Shown here piece by piece: positions 33,552 to 45,800 of a stretch of 64,000 nucleotides of DNA. Below the pieces are notes generated by a model. That model was not told the origin of the DNA. It saw only the letters and a program-made list of their open reading frames with translations, and made no database searches. The position numbers were made by a program, and so were the translations under genes. This DNA comes from Augochlora pura. Taxonomy: Eukaryota > Arthropoda > Insecta > Hymenoptera > Halictidae. Within the stretch, counting starts at the first letter, position 1. Each line of letters opens with the position of its first letter. The stretch is from assembly GCF_028453695.1 (NCBI RefSeq), contig NC_135777.1:1984001-2048000 (forward strand). Direction: 5' to 3'.

Positions 33552-36500
33552 ATGTTAAAAGAAATTATAGTGACCATGGTGGGTGCTCCGCGGTATCGCG
33601 CGTTCTCAGTGTTTGTGAAGTTTCTGGTTCTTGCTGGGATTTCTCGGGCACTTGGATACGTCAACGTCTCCATGGGTAAGGGTCTGTTTTTCCTTCGATT
33701 TTTTTCTAGAAGTCGTAACTTCTTCGACAGATTCTAACGTTTTTCTAATTGTCAGTCTACTATCGAATTTCGTTTCCACAAAATTTCTACTACGATTCAC
33801 GCACGTTATTGTTCACGTAGCTTCTTCAGGGACCAATAACAAATAATTCCTGTCTGTGAAAAATCCAAGAACGTTATACAAGAGAAGGACAAGTGACTCT
33901 TCAAATGAAAAATAAATGTGTATTTGTCTATATTTGCAAGCATGTGCTCTATCTCAGTCTTCGTCCAAACTTTTCTAAAAATAACTTGAAAGTCTGTTTA
34001 AACGAACAACGCGCATAAAGGTGTGATCGCAACAACGCATTAAATCGAACGAAGAAAATCCATCCGATCAGCGAGCGAGGCTGACAAAACGTTGTCCCTC
34101 TCGTCCCTTTTTTCGGTGTCACGAGCAATTGCGCGTATGAATGAAATAATCATCGTTTCTGTGCGATTTGTTACGACGACCGAGAGCAGGGAAAATCGTC
34201 CGTTCGAGTCTCGATCGCTGCAGCTGCTAGACACCCATTTCCCTAATCGATCTCGCGCCTACCCCGTTCTTATCTCAACGGTTTCTGGGATCCACGCAGC
34301 GGATCACGGGAACAGCCCGAGAATCTACAATGTCGGTGTCCTGATGGCCTCGCACCTGAACAGCCCGTTCGATCTCGAGAGGTGCGGACCAGCCGTCGAC
34401 TTGGCCTTGGCCGAAGTGAACGACTTCCTGAACGTGCACAACGTGCAACTGCGCAAAGTCCAAGGAAGGTAAGGCGGCTCCGACACATCCTCGTAAACGG
34501 TTCCCCCGTTCATTTTCAGGAGCATTCCCTAGCTTCTTTGAACCGGAAAAAATATCAAACAGGGAAAAAAGAGGGCCGCGTTTTGTCCTAGATACCGACG
34601 ACCCTGTAAGTTGATCCGCGTTCTGACCACGCGTTCCACCATCGCTTCCACGTCATTACATTAATCCAATTGGACAGACCGTTTGCATAAAAAAATCCGG
34701 GACTCCGATCCGCCGCGGGAGAGCTCGTGCTCCGATACGGTTAAGTGAAATCGTCCAAATTCTGCGTGGGCAGTCTCGGATAAAGCTTTTTCTCTTCGCG
34801 AACAAATCGACCAACCCCAGAATTTTCTACCAGAATTCGACGAAGTTTGGCGCTTATTTATTATATTTATAATTGTACGACACCTCTGTGCTGAATAATT
34901 TATTTCATAGTGATTCGAATGTTTTGTCGTCGATAATTTCTTAAAAGGTAAAGCAATCGAGGTCTTTATCGTCGGATCGATATAGATTTTATCGTATCGA
35001 TATAGAAAGCAGGGATGAACAGCGCGAAAATTCTTAAAAGCAGTGAATAATAAGATCAACAGTGGCAGCAAACTGTCTGCTTCGTTATCTCTGGTCGCAA
35101 TCTTCTACGCCTAACCGTTTTCGGCAGGTCATCCCGCTGCCGAAAACGGTGGGGCAGGTTGATGGTTATCGAAAGCAAAGAATACCGCGCAGGAACAAGA
35201 GCGAACGACTTGATGGATGATCACGTTCCGGGGACGCAAACATCGCGCGATCGAATCACCGGGCGAGGGGGAGACAATCGAACCGCTTGTATAGACAAGG
35301 AGAGGAATCCTGGAGAGAGAATCCGTGGATGCGACCTGTGATCGATAATTGGGGGTCACGGAATGCTGTGTCACTCCAGTTGTAACTAACAATTTGGCAT
35401 AATGATAGATCAATCGTGGCATCGGTGAATGGGCAATGATTGCACCCTGACCGATACGCGAGGAATTACCGTCTTCGGCTGTCCCCTTCGTTAACGAATC
35501 ATAATGCGATCGGCACCCGCTGGGAAATTAAACATTTCGCTTTAGAGAAAATCCTCGATGAAATCCCGATCGCCGAGGATTACTTCGCTGATCCGATTTT
35601 TATTAGAACGGCTAACGTTGTATAGATTCGCTGTTCTCTTTGGGAAATTGTGAACGACAGAACACTCTGATCACGTTGTAGCTGCAAAGAACGAGAAAGG
35701 AATATTATATGAACAAATAGTCTTTCAAATACACGTAAGAAATGATTAGATCACGTTAGTATGAAATTGTTCAAAGTGTCCGTTTCACTGAGGTGTCCAA
35801 ACTTTGATACGTTAATTGTATCAAAAAATGTTTCGAGAAACGTTATTAAACATTTTAATTTCGACCACGGTACACATTTTTTAAATGGCAGTAGAAGAAT
35901 TTACTCCCATTTTGTTAAACGACAACGCGAATTTTCCAGAAAGTTACAACGATTGTATAAAAGCATCTGTGAAGACAGTTATTTGCTAATGCTTCCAGCT
36001 TCTGTATTTTGTTTTAACTAATATAACAATACGATTCAAGTAACCCTTTGCGGTCGTATGTCTCTACTCTCACAACCAACGCTTTTTTACCGTTCCGGTC
36101 GTATGTCTGCTCTCAATCACCACAGCAAGGAACCATACTAATCTTATACTTTATTCAATCGTGTCTCAGTTTACAGTTTCTCTGAACGAAACTGAACGTC
36201 TAAAGAACCTATTCACGAACCAATATACGGTGCTCCTATCAATTGGAGATAACGGAACCCAGTATAAACAAAAGCTGTCGTCCATCACCCCATGTAAGAC
36301 GCCGTGGCGAGACAGTCGCCTTTTGAGCGTAGAGAGATCGACAAGGTTCGAAGATGTACTTTGTAGAATTCCAAATAATATTTTACGCATTGTGTTTAAT
36401 TGTAATTAGGCATTTTCGCTTCTTAAAACATTTCAAAATAATACTTCAAATGTTATTAATTTCCAGAAAAGCAAGCATCGCAAGCACGATTTTAATGTTA

Positions 36501-39500
36501 TATTCAGTAATAAGTACTAAAGTATATATAAGTACTAAATAAGTACTAAACGTCACAGCGTGAAAGGGGGGAAGTGCAATGGGTTAAATCATAACAGATT
36601 TCTAATAGAAAACATAAAGTACATATAAATGAAAATGCAATGAAAAATGATCATTCGAAGCTTGCGAGTTCCTGGAATCAGGCTGGACGGAAGAGTGGGC
36701 TTTGGTAGAACTAATTAGACGATTCTGATTTTTCGGGGGCGCGTTAGCTATCCATCATGCAGCGGAGCAATGGCGCCTGGCCTGGCCGCGGACATGTACT
36801 TCCGGGACAACGTGATAGCGTTCGTAGGTCCTGCGTGTGCGTTCGCCCTGGAACCGGTCGCGAGGCTCGCGGCATATTGGAACACGCCGATTATCACAGG
36901 AATGGGAGACCAAGTATGTTTTCGCACGATCGACGCGATGAATAAAAGATCCTCTCAGATTATATAATCGTAATATTTTCCAACGGACAAGCCACCGTCG
37001 GAAGGCGAGTTGTCCGTAACCTCCGGCATCCTCGGCAGAATCAATAAATGGAAAAACGAAAGCTCGGTAAGGAAACTGGCGTTGGACTCCAGGAGATCTG
37101 TGTTTGCATGGCTCTTTCCTCGTTAACGTTAATCGATGGCGTTTCCCGTAATTATCGCGTGCGTGGCCTTTAGTCCTTCGGAGGAGGAACACGAGACGCT
37201 TCTCGTTCCTTCATTCCACCTATCTCTGTAGCACCCCGTGTATTTACGACTCCATTAGTATTCTTAATTAACCGTGGCCTTGTTAGAACAACCACAGTTT
37301 ATCCGGTTTACCAGGTGGCCTCGTAGTTTCGTTTTACAGCTTCCCCTTGCTTCTCGTTAAAGGGCATTTTCAAGGACAAGAGCAAGTATCCCACCCTGAC
37401 CAGGATGTCCTACTGCCAGTGTCGGCTGCGATTGGTCTTCTCCAGTATCTTTAAAGAGTTCGGCTGGTCACACGTGGCCTTGATACTGGACAGATCGGAT
37501 CTCTTCTCCTGGACCGTGGGCAAGAATTTGGAATACGGTCTGAGGAAGGAAAAGCTGCTGAAGTATATCAGAGAACTCGATGGCAACTCAGCGCACGAGT
37601 CTTATCAGTCTTATCTGGAGGATGCTAGCATGTATGCCAGAGGTAGACGACGAGCTTCTAGTCCACCGTGTTACAAATAAATAAGCAAGGATTCTAAGAC
37701 GCTTCGCGTTCCTCCATAGTGTTGATCCTTAGTGTCCGTGGGACCTTGGTCCGGAAGTTTATGCTAGCTGCTCACGATTTGGGGATGACGAGAGGAGACT
37801 GGGCGTTTCTCGATGTCGAGATATTTCAGGTAAATGGAAAGTCTGAACACCAAGTGATCCAAGACGATCGTGATCATTTTTTTATCTCGATTAGGGTTCC
37901 TACTGGGGCGATCACGACTGGGAAGTCGGCGATAAAGACGATGCAGTGGCAAGGAAAGCTTACGAAGCGCTGCTGAGGGTGTCCTTACTACAACCCACGA
38001 GCCCGAGGTTCCAGGATTTTGCGGAGACAGTGCGACAAAGGGCGCAAACCGACTACAACTATACCTTTTCCGAAGGGGAGGAAGTATGCATGATTCGAAT
38101 TAACCATTCGCGAAGAAAAATTAAGACGTTTATAAAGAGAAGTAATTTGTCGAAAAGTTAGCTTAATGTGCACATCTACACTACAGGATAAAAGTTAATC
38201 AATTTTACATATCCTTAGCATTTGAGTAAAACTTGATACACTAACAATATTAATATAATAATATTTAATAATGCGATACTTTAACAATATTAGAGGCAGT
38301 TGGAGCAATCGTTGAACTACGACAAACCTTATTGGGAGTGGACAAATTTATATTTGGCCAGTTTATGAACATTTTTGCACTTTTAACAAGGCTGACAGTA
38401 GTTTCACAATTGTTCTAATTGCATTTAATATAAGAGACAGAATCTTGTTCTGCTTTCCAGGTGAACTTCTTCATCGGAGCCTTCTACGACGGAGTTTATC
38501 TGCTTGGCATAGCTCTGAACGAAACCTTAGCTGAGGGAGGCGACATACGGGACGGCATTTCAATAACTAGGAGGATGTGGGATCGCGACTTCATTGGTAT
38601 TACGGGGCACGTGAGGATCGACGACAATGGTGACCGCGACGCCGACTACAGTATCCTGGATTTAGATCCTATCACTGGAAGGTCAGCGGCAATTAAGCCG
38701 GCAATTCCTTCGACTGTTTGCCATGCTAATCAAGCCCCCATTCTCCGGCGGTCCGGCCGTCGAGAATTTAGTTACGAGTTTGCATTAACATACCCTGAAT
38801 AATGTTTGATGATATTAATTATGGGGACAAAAATTCGCCAGGTTCGAGGTGGTCGCTCATTATCTTGGATTGAATCGGGAGTACAGCCCTGTCCCCGGAA
38901 AGAAAATCCATTGGCCAGGAGGTCGGGAGGGACCTTCGGCTGACGTTCCGGAGTGTGGATTCTTGGGGAACGATCCTGCTTGCACGTCGAGGACGGAGGC
39001 TTACACCTTCGTTGCTTACACGAGTCTAGCGCTCGCAGCCTTCTTGCTGGCTGCTATCGCTGCCACGTGCGTTTTGTACAGGCAGGCAAATTTTTATCTT
39101 TCAGCGTACAGAGCGTTCTCATGTTAGAAATTCTTGAAGCAGAATCTGTCTTCTTTCAGTTTGTTGGATTTTGTGCTGCTTGTTCTGTGTTAGTATATTT
39201 GAAGCGATCGATTAGTAACAAGTTATTTCTATGAAGAATAGTAGTTATTTGTATCAATTCGAAATTAGCTACTTGTGGGATGATGCACCTTTCCAGCTTT
39301 GAAATTGAGTCGCTAACTAGAATGGATTTTTCTCAGACACTTGAGATTGTCAGCGGATCTGAACAACATGTCCTGGAGGATCAGACCTGAAGAGCTGCTA
39401 TTGGAAATAGGAAAGCCGTTCTCATCAAAGATCAATTTGCACCAAGCTATATCCGAGGTGCATTTGCCGCATTACTACCTTTTAATTTAAGAGACGAATC

Positions 39501-42211
39501 AATAGTTAGAAAATATTATTTCTGATAAAAGAATTTTGGATTGGAGCAACGTATTCGAAGAGGATCGCAGCTAAGCTGCGACTCCTTGCCGTTGAACACA
39601 GTGTTTACTACGGTGGGGATTTACAAAGGTGAAAGGGTGGCTATCAAGAAGATCACCAAGAAGAAGGTGGTGGACATCACGAAGAAGTTACTGTGGGAGA
39701 TCAAGCAAGTGAGGGACGTTACTTCGGAAAATACCGTCAGGTACAGTAATAATCTAAACGTATAGCGTCATACAAGTGATACGAACAACTTTTATTTCGC
39801 ACGATGATTTACAGTCTACTGATAATAAAAATTAAGCTGTAGATCTTTATACAAAATGAAAATTGTCTCTGTCAATTTGAAGAAACTCATGACAAATATA
39901 AATGCCAATGTCCTTTAATGATCTTAATAAGTAAAACATGGTATACTTATATCCTAAATATACAATATTCTATGATAAAGTTTGCAGTGTAATAAAAGTA
40001 TATTATTCTTGCGCGTACTTACGTAGGTTTATCGGCGCCTGCCTCTGTTCTCCGTCACCAACGGTGCTGATCCTGACAGAGTATTGTCCCCGCGGATCCT
40101 TGAAAGATGTGCTGGAGAATGACGCTATCAAACTCGACTGGAACTTCCGGATGTCTTTGATTCACGATATAGTAAAGGTGAACCCGTCGTGAAAATATAT
40201 TAATTAATTGCAGCATAGATATTAGGAGTATTTCAATTTACAGGGGATGTCTTACCTTCACGCTAGCGAGGTTTCAGCCCACGGTAAACTGAGGTCCTGT
40301 AACTGTCTGATCGACGGCCGCTTTGTCTTGAAGATTTCAGACTTCGGATTGAAGACTTTGACTACGCCTTCGGACTTAATCATGGACGACGTTTATTACA
40401 CTAGTATGTTGGTGATAATGTGGCAATCTACGTTCAATAAGAACATTCTGTTTAAAAATCACTGATACCGGAGATAATGATTGTTTCTTAGAATTACTAT
40501 GGATCGCACCGGAACTGTTGCCGTTGACCGTGACACCAGGAAGCGCGGCGACGCAAAAAGGAGATGTTTACAGCTTCGCGATCATTTTGGAGGAAATCGT
40601 GGTGCGCGGCGGTCCTTATGAGACTGTCAAAGGGTTTATAACTCCTCAAGAGGTATAACTGATCAGGAAAATACGCCTAAATTAAACAGTGATTGATCAT
40701 TTACGTTACAGATTGTCAGCCGCGTCGCAGGGTCCGAAACGCCGCCTTTCAGACCGGAAGTGACACCGAAGGACTGTCCTCCGGACATCCTATTTCTCAT
40801 GGAGAAATGTTGGAACGAGATAGTAGATGAACGACCCACTTTCCACGCTATTCGTGGCACAATACGAGGCATTATGAAGTAAAAGTTATACTTTCTCAAG
40901 AAAAATTACCATTACATTAAAATTGCAAATATCAGCGAGGTACAGAGAAAACTTTATAATTGGAGTACCATAATTCAAAGTTAAATGCTACAGAAGATAC
41001 AATAACAAATTCTGAATATTTAAAATGCATGATGCTAGAGAAATCATTAAGAATGTTTTTATATATCTCGTAATTGCAAAAAACTTAGCTTATTTGTTTC
41101 ACAGGGGCTACTGCGAGAACCTGATGGACGACTTGTTGAGGCGAATGGAGCAATACGCGAACAATTTAGAGGCCCTAGTCGAGGAGAAGACGGAGCAATT
41201 AAGTTTAGAAAAACGCCGAAGCGAGGAACTCCTCTATCAAGTCTTGCCTAGGTGGTTCTATATACTTTACAATAAACCGTGTTACTTCAAATTAATGAAT
41301 ACAAATTGTTGAAACTAAATTTTAGGCAAGTTGCATGTCAACTAATGGCAGGAGAAATGGTCCAGCCCGAGCAATTCGAATGCGTGACAATTTACTTCAG
41401 TGATATAGTCGGATTCACTGCACTTTGTGCTCAAAGTACGCCGATGGAGGTGGTAGACTTCCTGAATGACCTCTATAGCACTTTCGACCGAATCATCGAA
41501 TTCTACGACGTGTATAAGGTACGGTCTCAGCGACGCGCCTGAATTTTGTATGAAATTAATTGAAGTCGACAATCGCAGGTGGAGACAATAGGAGATGCGT
41601 ACATGGTGGTTTCCGGTTTACCAGAAAGGAACGGCGATGGCCACGCGAAAGAGATTGGCTTGATGGCGTTGACTATACTAGACTCCGTGAAATCGTTTAC
41701 TATAATGCATAAACAAAATGCTCAGTTGAGTGTCAGGATTGGAGTACATAGCGGGCCTGTTTGCGCTGGCGTGGTGGGCCAAAAAATGCCCCATTATTGT
41801 CTATTTGGGGATACGGTGAACACAGCATCGAGAATGGAATCCTCGGGCCTACGTAAGTAATTAAAAGTTTGAAAAAATATTTGCGAAAGTTGAAAGAAAT
41901 TTAAAAAACTTTTTGTTGGCGCAGCGTTGTGTATACACGTATCTGAAGCAACGAAATGCATACTGGACAAGTTTGGTACCTTCGATCTGGAGCTGAGGGG
42001 TGAGGTGGAGTTGAAGGGCAAGGGAAGGGTCACTTCTTACTGGTTGAAAGGATGTTCGGAATCGGATCCTAGGCCACCAACTCCGAAATACAGAAGGCAC
42101 AGCGCTAGTTCACCGGAGAACAACTTGAATCCTCTGATCTTCCCGCCGAATAACACAAACGGGCCGAAAACAAACAACAACACATTCATCAACTTGTCCG
42201 AGCTACAATAG
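33552..42211 (+). CDS. Gyc32E: Receptor guanylate cyclase, Gyc32E type
   Basis: Nineteen exons encode 1142 residues (starts 33552, 34300, 36748, 36992, 37363, 37720, 37895, 38461, 38842, 39337, 39547, 40027, 40244, 40492, 40712, 41105, 41326, 41579, 41925). The protein makes cGMP at the cell membrane. Order: signal peptide; ANF-type ligand-binding domain (about 45-490, YNVGVLMASHLNSPFDLERC, FVGPACAFALEPVARLAAYW); membrane helix (about 498-523); kinase-homology domain (about 570-840); coiled linker (MEQYANNLEALVEEKTEQLS); cyclase domain (about 892-1085). The kinase-like domain has VAIKK and DFG but HGK (about 693-695) instead of HRD, so it is a pseudokinase. The cyclase domain keeps FSDIVGFT, VETIGDAYMV and MPHYCLFGDTVNTASRMES, that is both metal Asp residues and the Glu/Cys pair for GTP. 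Start: ATG 33552, with 33576 also possible. The exon 9 donor is GC (39082). The exon 11 acceptor is uncertain. Length fits Drosophila Gyc32E better than Gyc76C. Confidence 0.92.
35114..35150. repeat. Perfect 14-bp stem, 9-base loop hairpin in a cyclase intron
   Basis: ACCGTTTTCGGCAG (35114-35127) and CTGCCGAAAACGGT (35137-35150) are exact reverse complements around a 9-base loop. It lies in intron 2 of the guanylate cyclase gene. Confidence 0.9.
36040..36587. mobile_element. Possible decayed TTAA-type MITE in a cyclase intron
   Basis: The left end reads GTAACCCTTTGCGG and the right end GTGCAATGGGTTAA, inverted matches over TAACCC-TTGC. Just inside the left end, CGGTCGTATGTCTCTACTCTC recurs with one change about 50 bases later (36047 onward). 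The interior carries no transposase. The short TIR and changed TTAA make this tentative. Confidence 0.45.
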
Positions 42212-42846
42212 GGCGACGCGATTGTTAATCATAATTATAATAAATTTATTTAATTTTCATCTATTACAATGTGTCGAAAATTAAGATATTAAGTGTATGA
42301 CATAGTAAGTTTTAAATATTAACAAAAAAGATGTGTAACAGACATCGACCGGCAGACACGCGGGCTGAACGATTGTCCACTCTTGATTGCACGCCTATAT
42401 GCAGAATGTAATCTTTAATTTTTATCAGCGCAAACTACTGTCGAGGGACGATTCATTCATCCCACCTGTCCGACGACGGCGATCTACGTAATAAAGCTTG
42501 CTCTGTTTTGGCTCAAAGAAACAGCAAAGTGTAAAAACGAAGTCTTGAATCAAGCTGAATTGTCATTTTTCTTTTCATTTCCAAAGTAAATTGCATACTA
42601 GTTTCGCTACAACTTTGTGCCGCGCTATGTTTTCTCTTATTAACACAGTGTACATTGTCAGTGTATATGCGTGTATAGACTACAGCAGAATTAGCATCTT
42701 TAGTTTTATTATCGTTACGATCATCGCTACTATAATAATTGATTATAAATCTCTGTGATCTATGCTCTTATCGCTGTTAAATCTAAAATGTTATGTCAAT
42801 AAATCATTTGCCACCGAATCTTGACAACAATAATCACGGTGTGAAA
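42212..42846. other. Tail-to-tail spacer, guanylate cyclase and ZFTRAF1 3' ends
   Basis: This 635-bp spacer lies between converging genes. It holds AATAAA on plus at 42239-42244 (28 bases after the cyclase stop) and candidate AATAAA signals on minus (TTTATT on plus at 42705-42710 and 42245-42250) for ZFTRAF1. The transcripts could overlap if the distal minus signal is used. Confidence 0.65.
42239..42244 (+). promoter_or_regulatory. Poly(A) signal, guanylate cyclase
   Basis: AATAAA 28 bases after the cyclase stop codon. Confidence 0.8.
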
Positions 42847-45800
42847 CTACTTGGACGCCAAGAACATTATTAGTCTGGAAAAAAGAAAGATTGTTTGAGA
42901 AGTTCTTTGTTTTATGAAATAATGGAATTGATTATGCAATCGAATCTTACCTGAAACTAATTGCCCTGGCAGCAAGAAGTCTATTGCACTCCGCCGTGTC
43001 CGGTAAAGGTAGAGGTAAGTAAGGGCTTTCGTTCTCCTGTTCGGTGAACTCGAATCTGTGGATTCTTGGTTGTACTTTCATGTCCCCGAAAGGTCCCTTC
43101 AATATTAGATAGTGAAGCGGCAAAGGGTATGTTGTCTTTGTCTTCAGGATCAGCTAAAAAAAAAGGGTAATAATCATTCGTATTACATAATGTCTTCTCA
43201 TATAGATTAGCCGTTCAGTTCGTAGGTACCTGATAAGTCATGTCCCTTTCAGAGCTCTGGGTGGGATCACGCTGACTATTATTGATCCTCGCTTTGACAA
43301 CCCATTGATTGTTGAACGCCGTAAAACGAGAAGTTTCATAAAAGAGTTTATGGACAAACTCGTCTGTACGATACGGCTTCATTTGTAAATCTATAAACGA
43401 CGAAATTCTACAAATAGATTACACCCGAGATCTCTGTTGCGGGATGAGAATGGAAAGCTTATAGGGGATTAATATCTGAACTTCTAAGGTAGTTAAAGCT
43501 AACGCGCTTGATGAAAGGGAGCAACTGTTCCTGCTGCTGCTGGACAAGGCAGAAAAGAAACAGGTATAACAAACATGTTCTGTGTCTGGGTAAAAGATAA
43601 ATGGATGATCAATTTAGTCAAATGAGAGATTTGAAGGCCTTAATACATGAGAAACAGATACAGACCGTTAAATGTGATTTTCTCGTAGGACAAAAGATCA
43701 AAGACATTGTCATACAGCCTACGTTCCTCAAGAGTACGGGCGTCGATGTCGCGCAGAGCCTCCATAACGTCCAACCCTGTACGATGAGGATGAACGCACT
43801 GTGCTTCATGTTCTGGACGTTCGTGGTTGGGTCCACGCCATGGACAGCCGATTCTACTGTACTTGCAACTGGATATTCTATAAACAGACAATAAACATCG
43901 ATGTCAGAGATATTGCTCGTTTAAAGGTGATTGACTATGCTTACCTTTCTTCACACATTGTCTCTTCATGACGCTCCAAGGAGTTTCTTGGAAACTCCTT
44001 AGCGCAATACTGACATTCAGCTGGTAACTCAGACACAGCTTTCTCAACTGCCAGATTTCGAGATGGAGATGTTCTGCTGATCTCGATTCTGCAGTTGGGA
44101 CACGTTGCCATTTCATCTCTTAGCCTGGCATCTGCGAGGACATGAGTGAAGCAACCGGCACACATCAAGTGTCCATTTGTACACTGTGAACATTGTTGCA
44201 GCATGTATTACTAGCATTCTCGTCTTGGAGCTTCTTGAAAAGATAAACCTAGTTTTGTTGAAACATGTTAACAAATCCAAGGTATATATAGTTTGTGACA
44301 AGGTATGCACAACTTTATGCAAAATTGAATTTCATTCTTTATGCTCTCAATAAACGGTGCGAAATTATTTATTTTGCACAAGTTATATCATACTATGCTC
44401 CTTTCTCAACAGATACATACAACCCTCTCAACGATATTTAACAAAACTAGAATAACAAAACTAATACCATGTATATTACCATGATTTTGATGTTTTTTAA
44501 ACCTGAAACACAAAATCGTAGTAGTACTATTAATAAGTCAAGTAATCATTGGTACAAAACCGGTAGGTTTAAATCAATGGTGAATGCCATCATTAATGCT
44601 GCCAATATATCAATAATAGAAAGGAATAGAACGGGATAATGATGCATGGGATAAGTGAAAAAGGGTTTCGTATGCGAAATAACTAACTAATAACCTTTCA
44701 GAATATTTATTTTGTTTAATTGCTCGTCAACTATACATGTTATACAGATCTTCTAGAAATACGCTTTCTCTCTCTCACTCTCACTCTCTCGCTGTTTATT
44801 ATAAGCAATGAACATCAATTTCGCATGGGTCTACAATCACTTTTCCTAGTAACTAGATTTTTGGATGTTTTCTCCATTTAGATTAAATTCTTACAATAAA
44901 ACACAATACTTTGTAATGGGAAGATATCATTATCATAGTAAGTGCTAATAACTATGATTGGTCTGGTGGCTTAACTGTCCCTTTACCTCCCTAACAACTG
45001 ACTGACTGATCACTGGAATACCAACAAGAATGAAGTTGAAGTTTGAATTACTTGTGCACACTTATAAAAAACAAATACTGTGTGTACTGTCTACAAATCC
45101 ACAGATATGTAAGTACAACTTGTGAACCATGGTAAATAAAAAATGGTACAGTATGCACCAGACGGCGCACTGTATAACTTACATGTAAGAGCCTCTATTG
45201 TGATAGGACAAACGCAACATTCCTCCCAGTGTTTTACAGTTAATGGAGACACTGAATATAGAATGCATTACATATGTGTATATATATATTTCAGTTAATA
45301 GAATTCAAAAGAAGAACGACAGAAAACAAAATATAATATTATAGATAGACTGGAATAGCTACAAATTTAATGACAAGGAAGTGTTCTGTAAAAAAATATT
45401 ACTAAAAAATGAAATTGTTACTTGGGCATGCATACATACAATAATTCTCTTTGGTTTATTTAATTCATATAGGTTCTCAAAATTCGCATAAGTGTACATT
45501 TGTAATGAGAATTACTTTACATGCATGCATAAATAGATTGTATTGTAAACCATATTCATTGATGTTTACAATACAAGCTTGATGCAGAAATTGAGGATTG
45601 TAATATATAAAAATTCTACGTTAAAAATTTATTTTGTAAAGCATACTATATAATAATGTATATTTCTTTCTATAAATTAGGAGTTCTGAATCTCTTAAAT
45701 ATATTTATTTAACAACACAAGGTATTCATTAAAGTTAGTATTCGTATTAAAATTAAATATTGGTTTCCTTTTGTTTTAGATGGTTTCACTAAAAAAAAAA

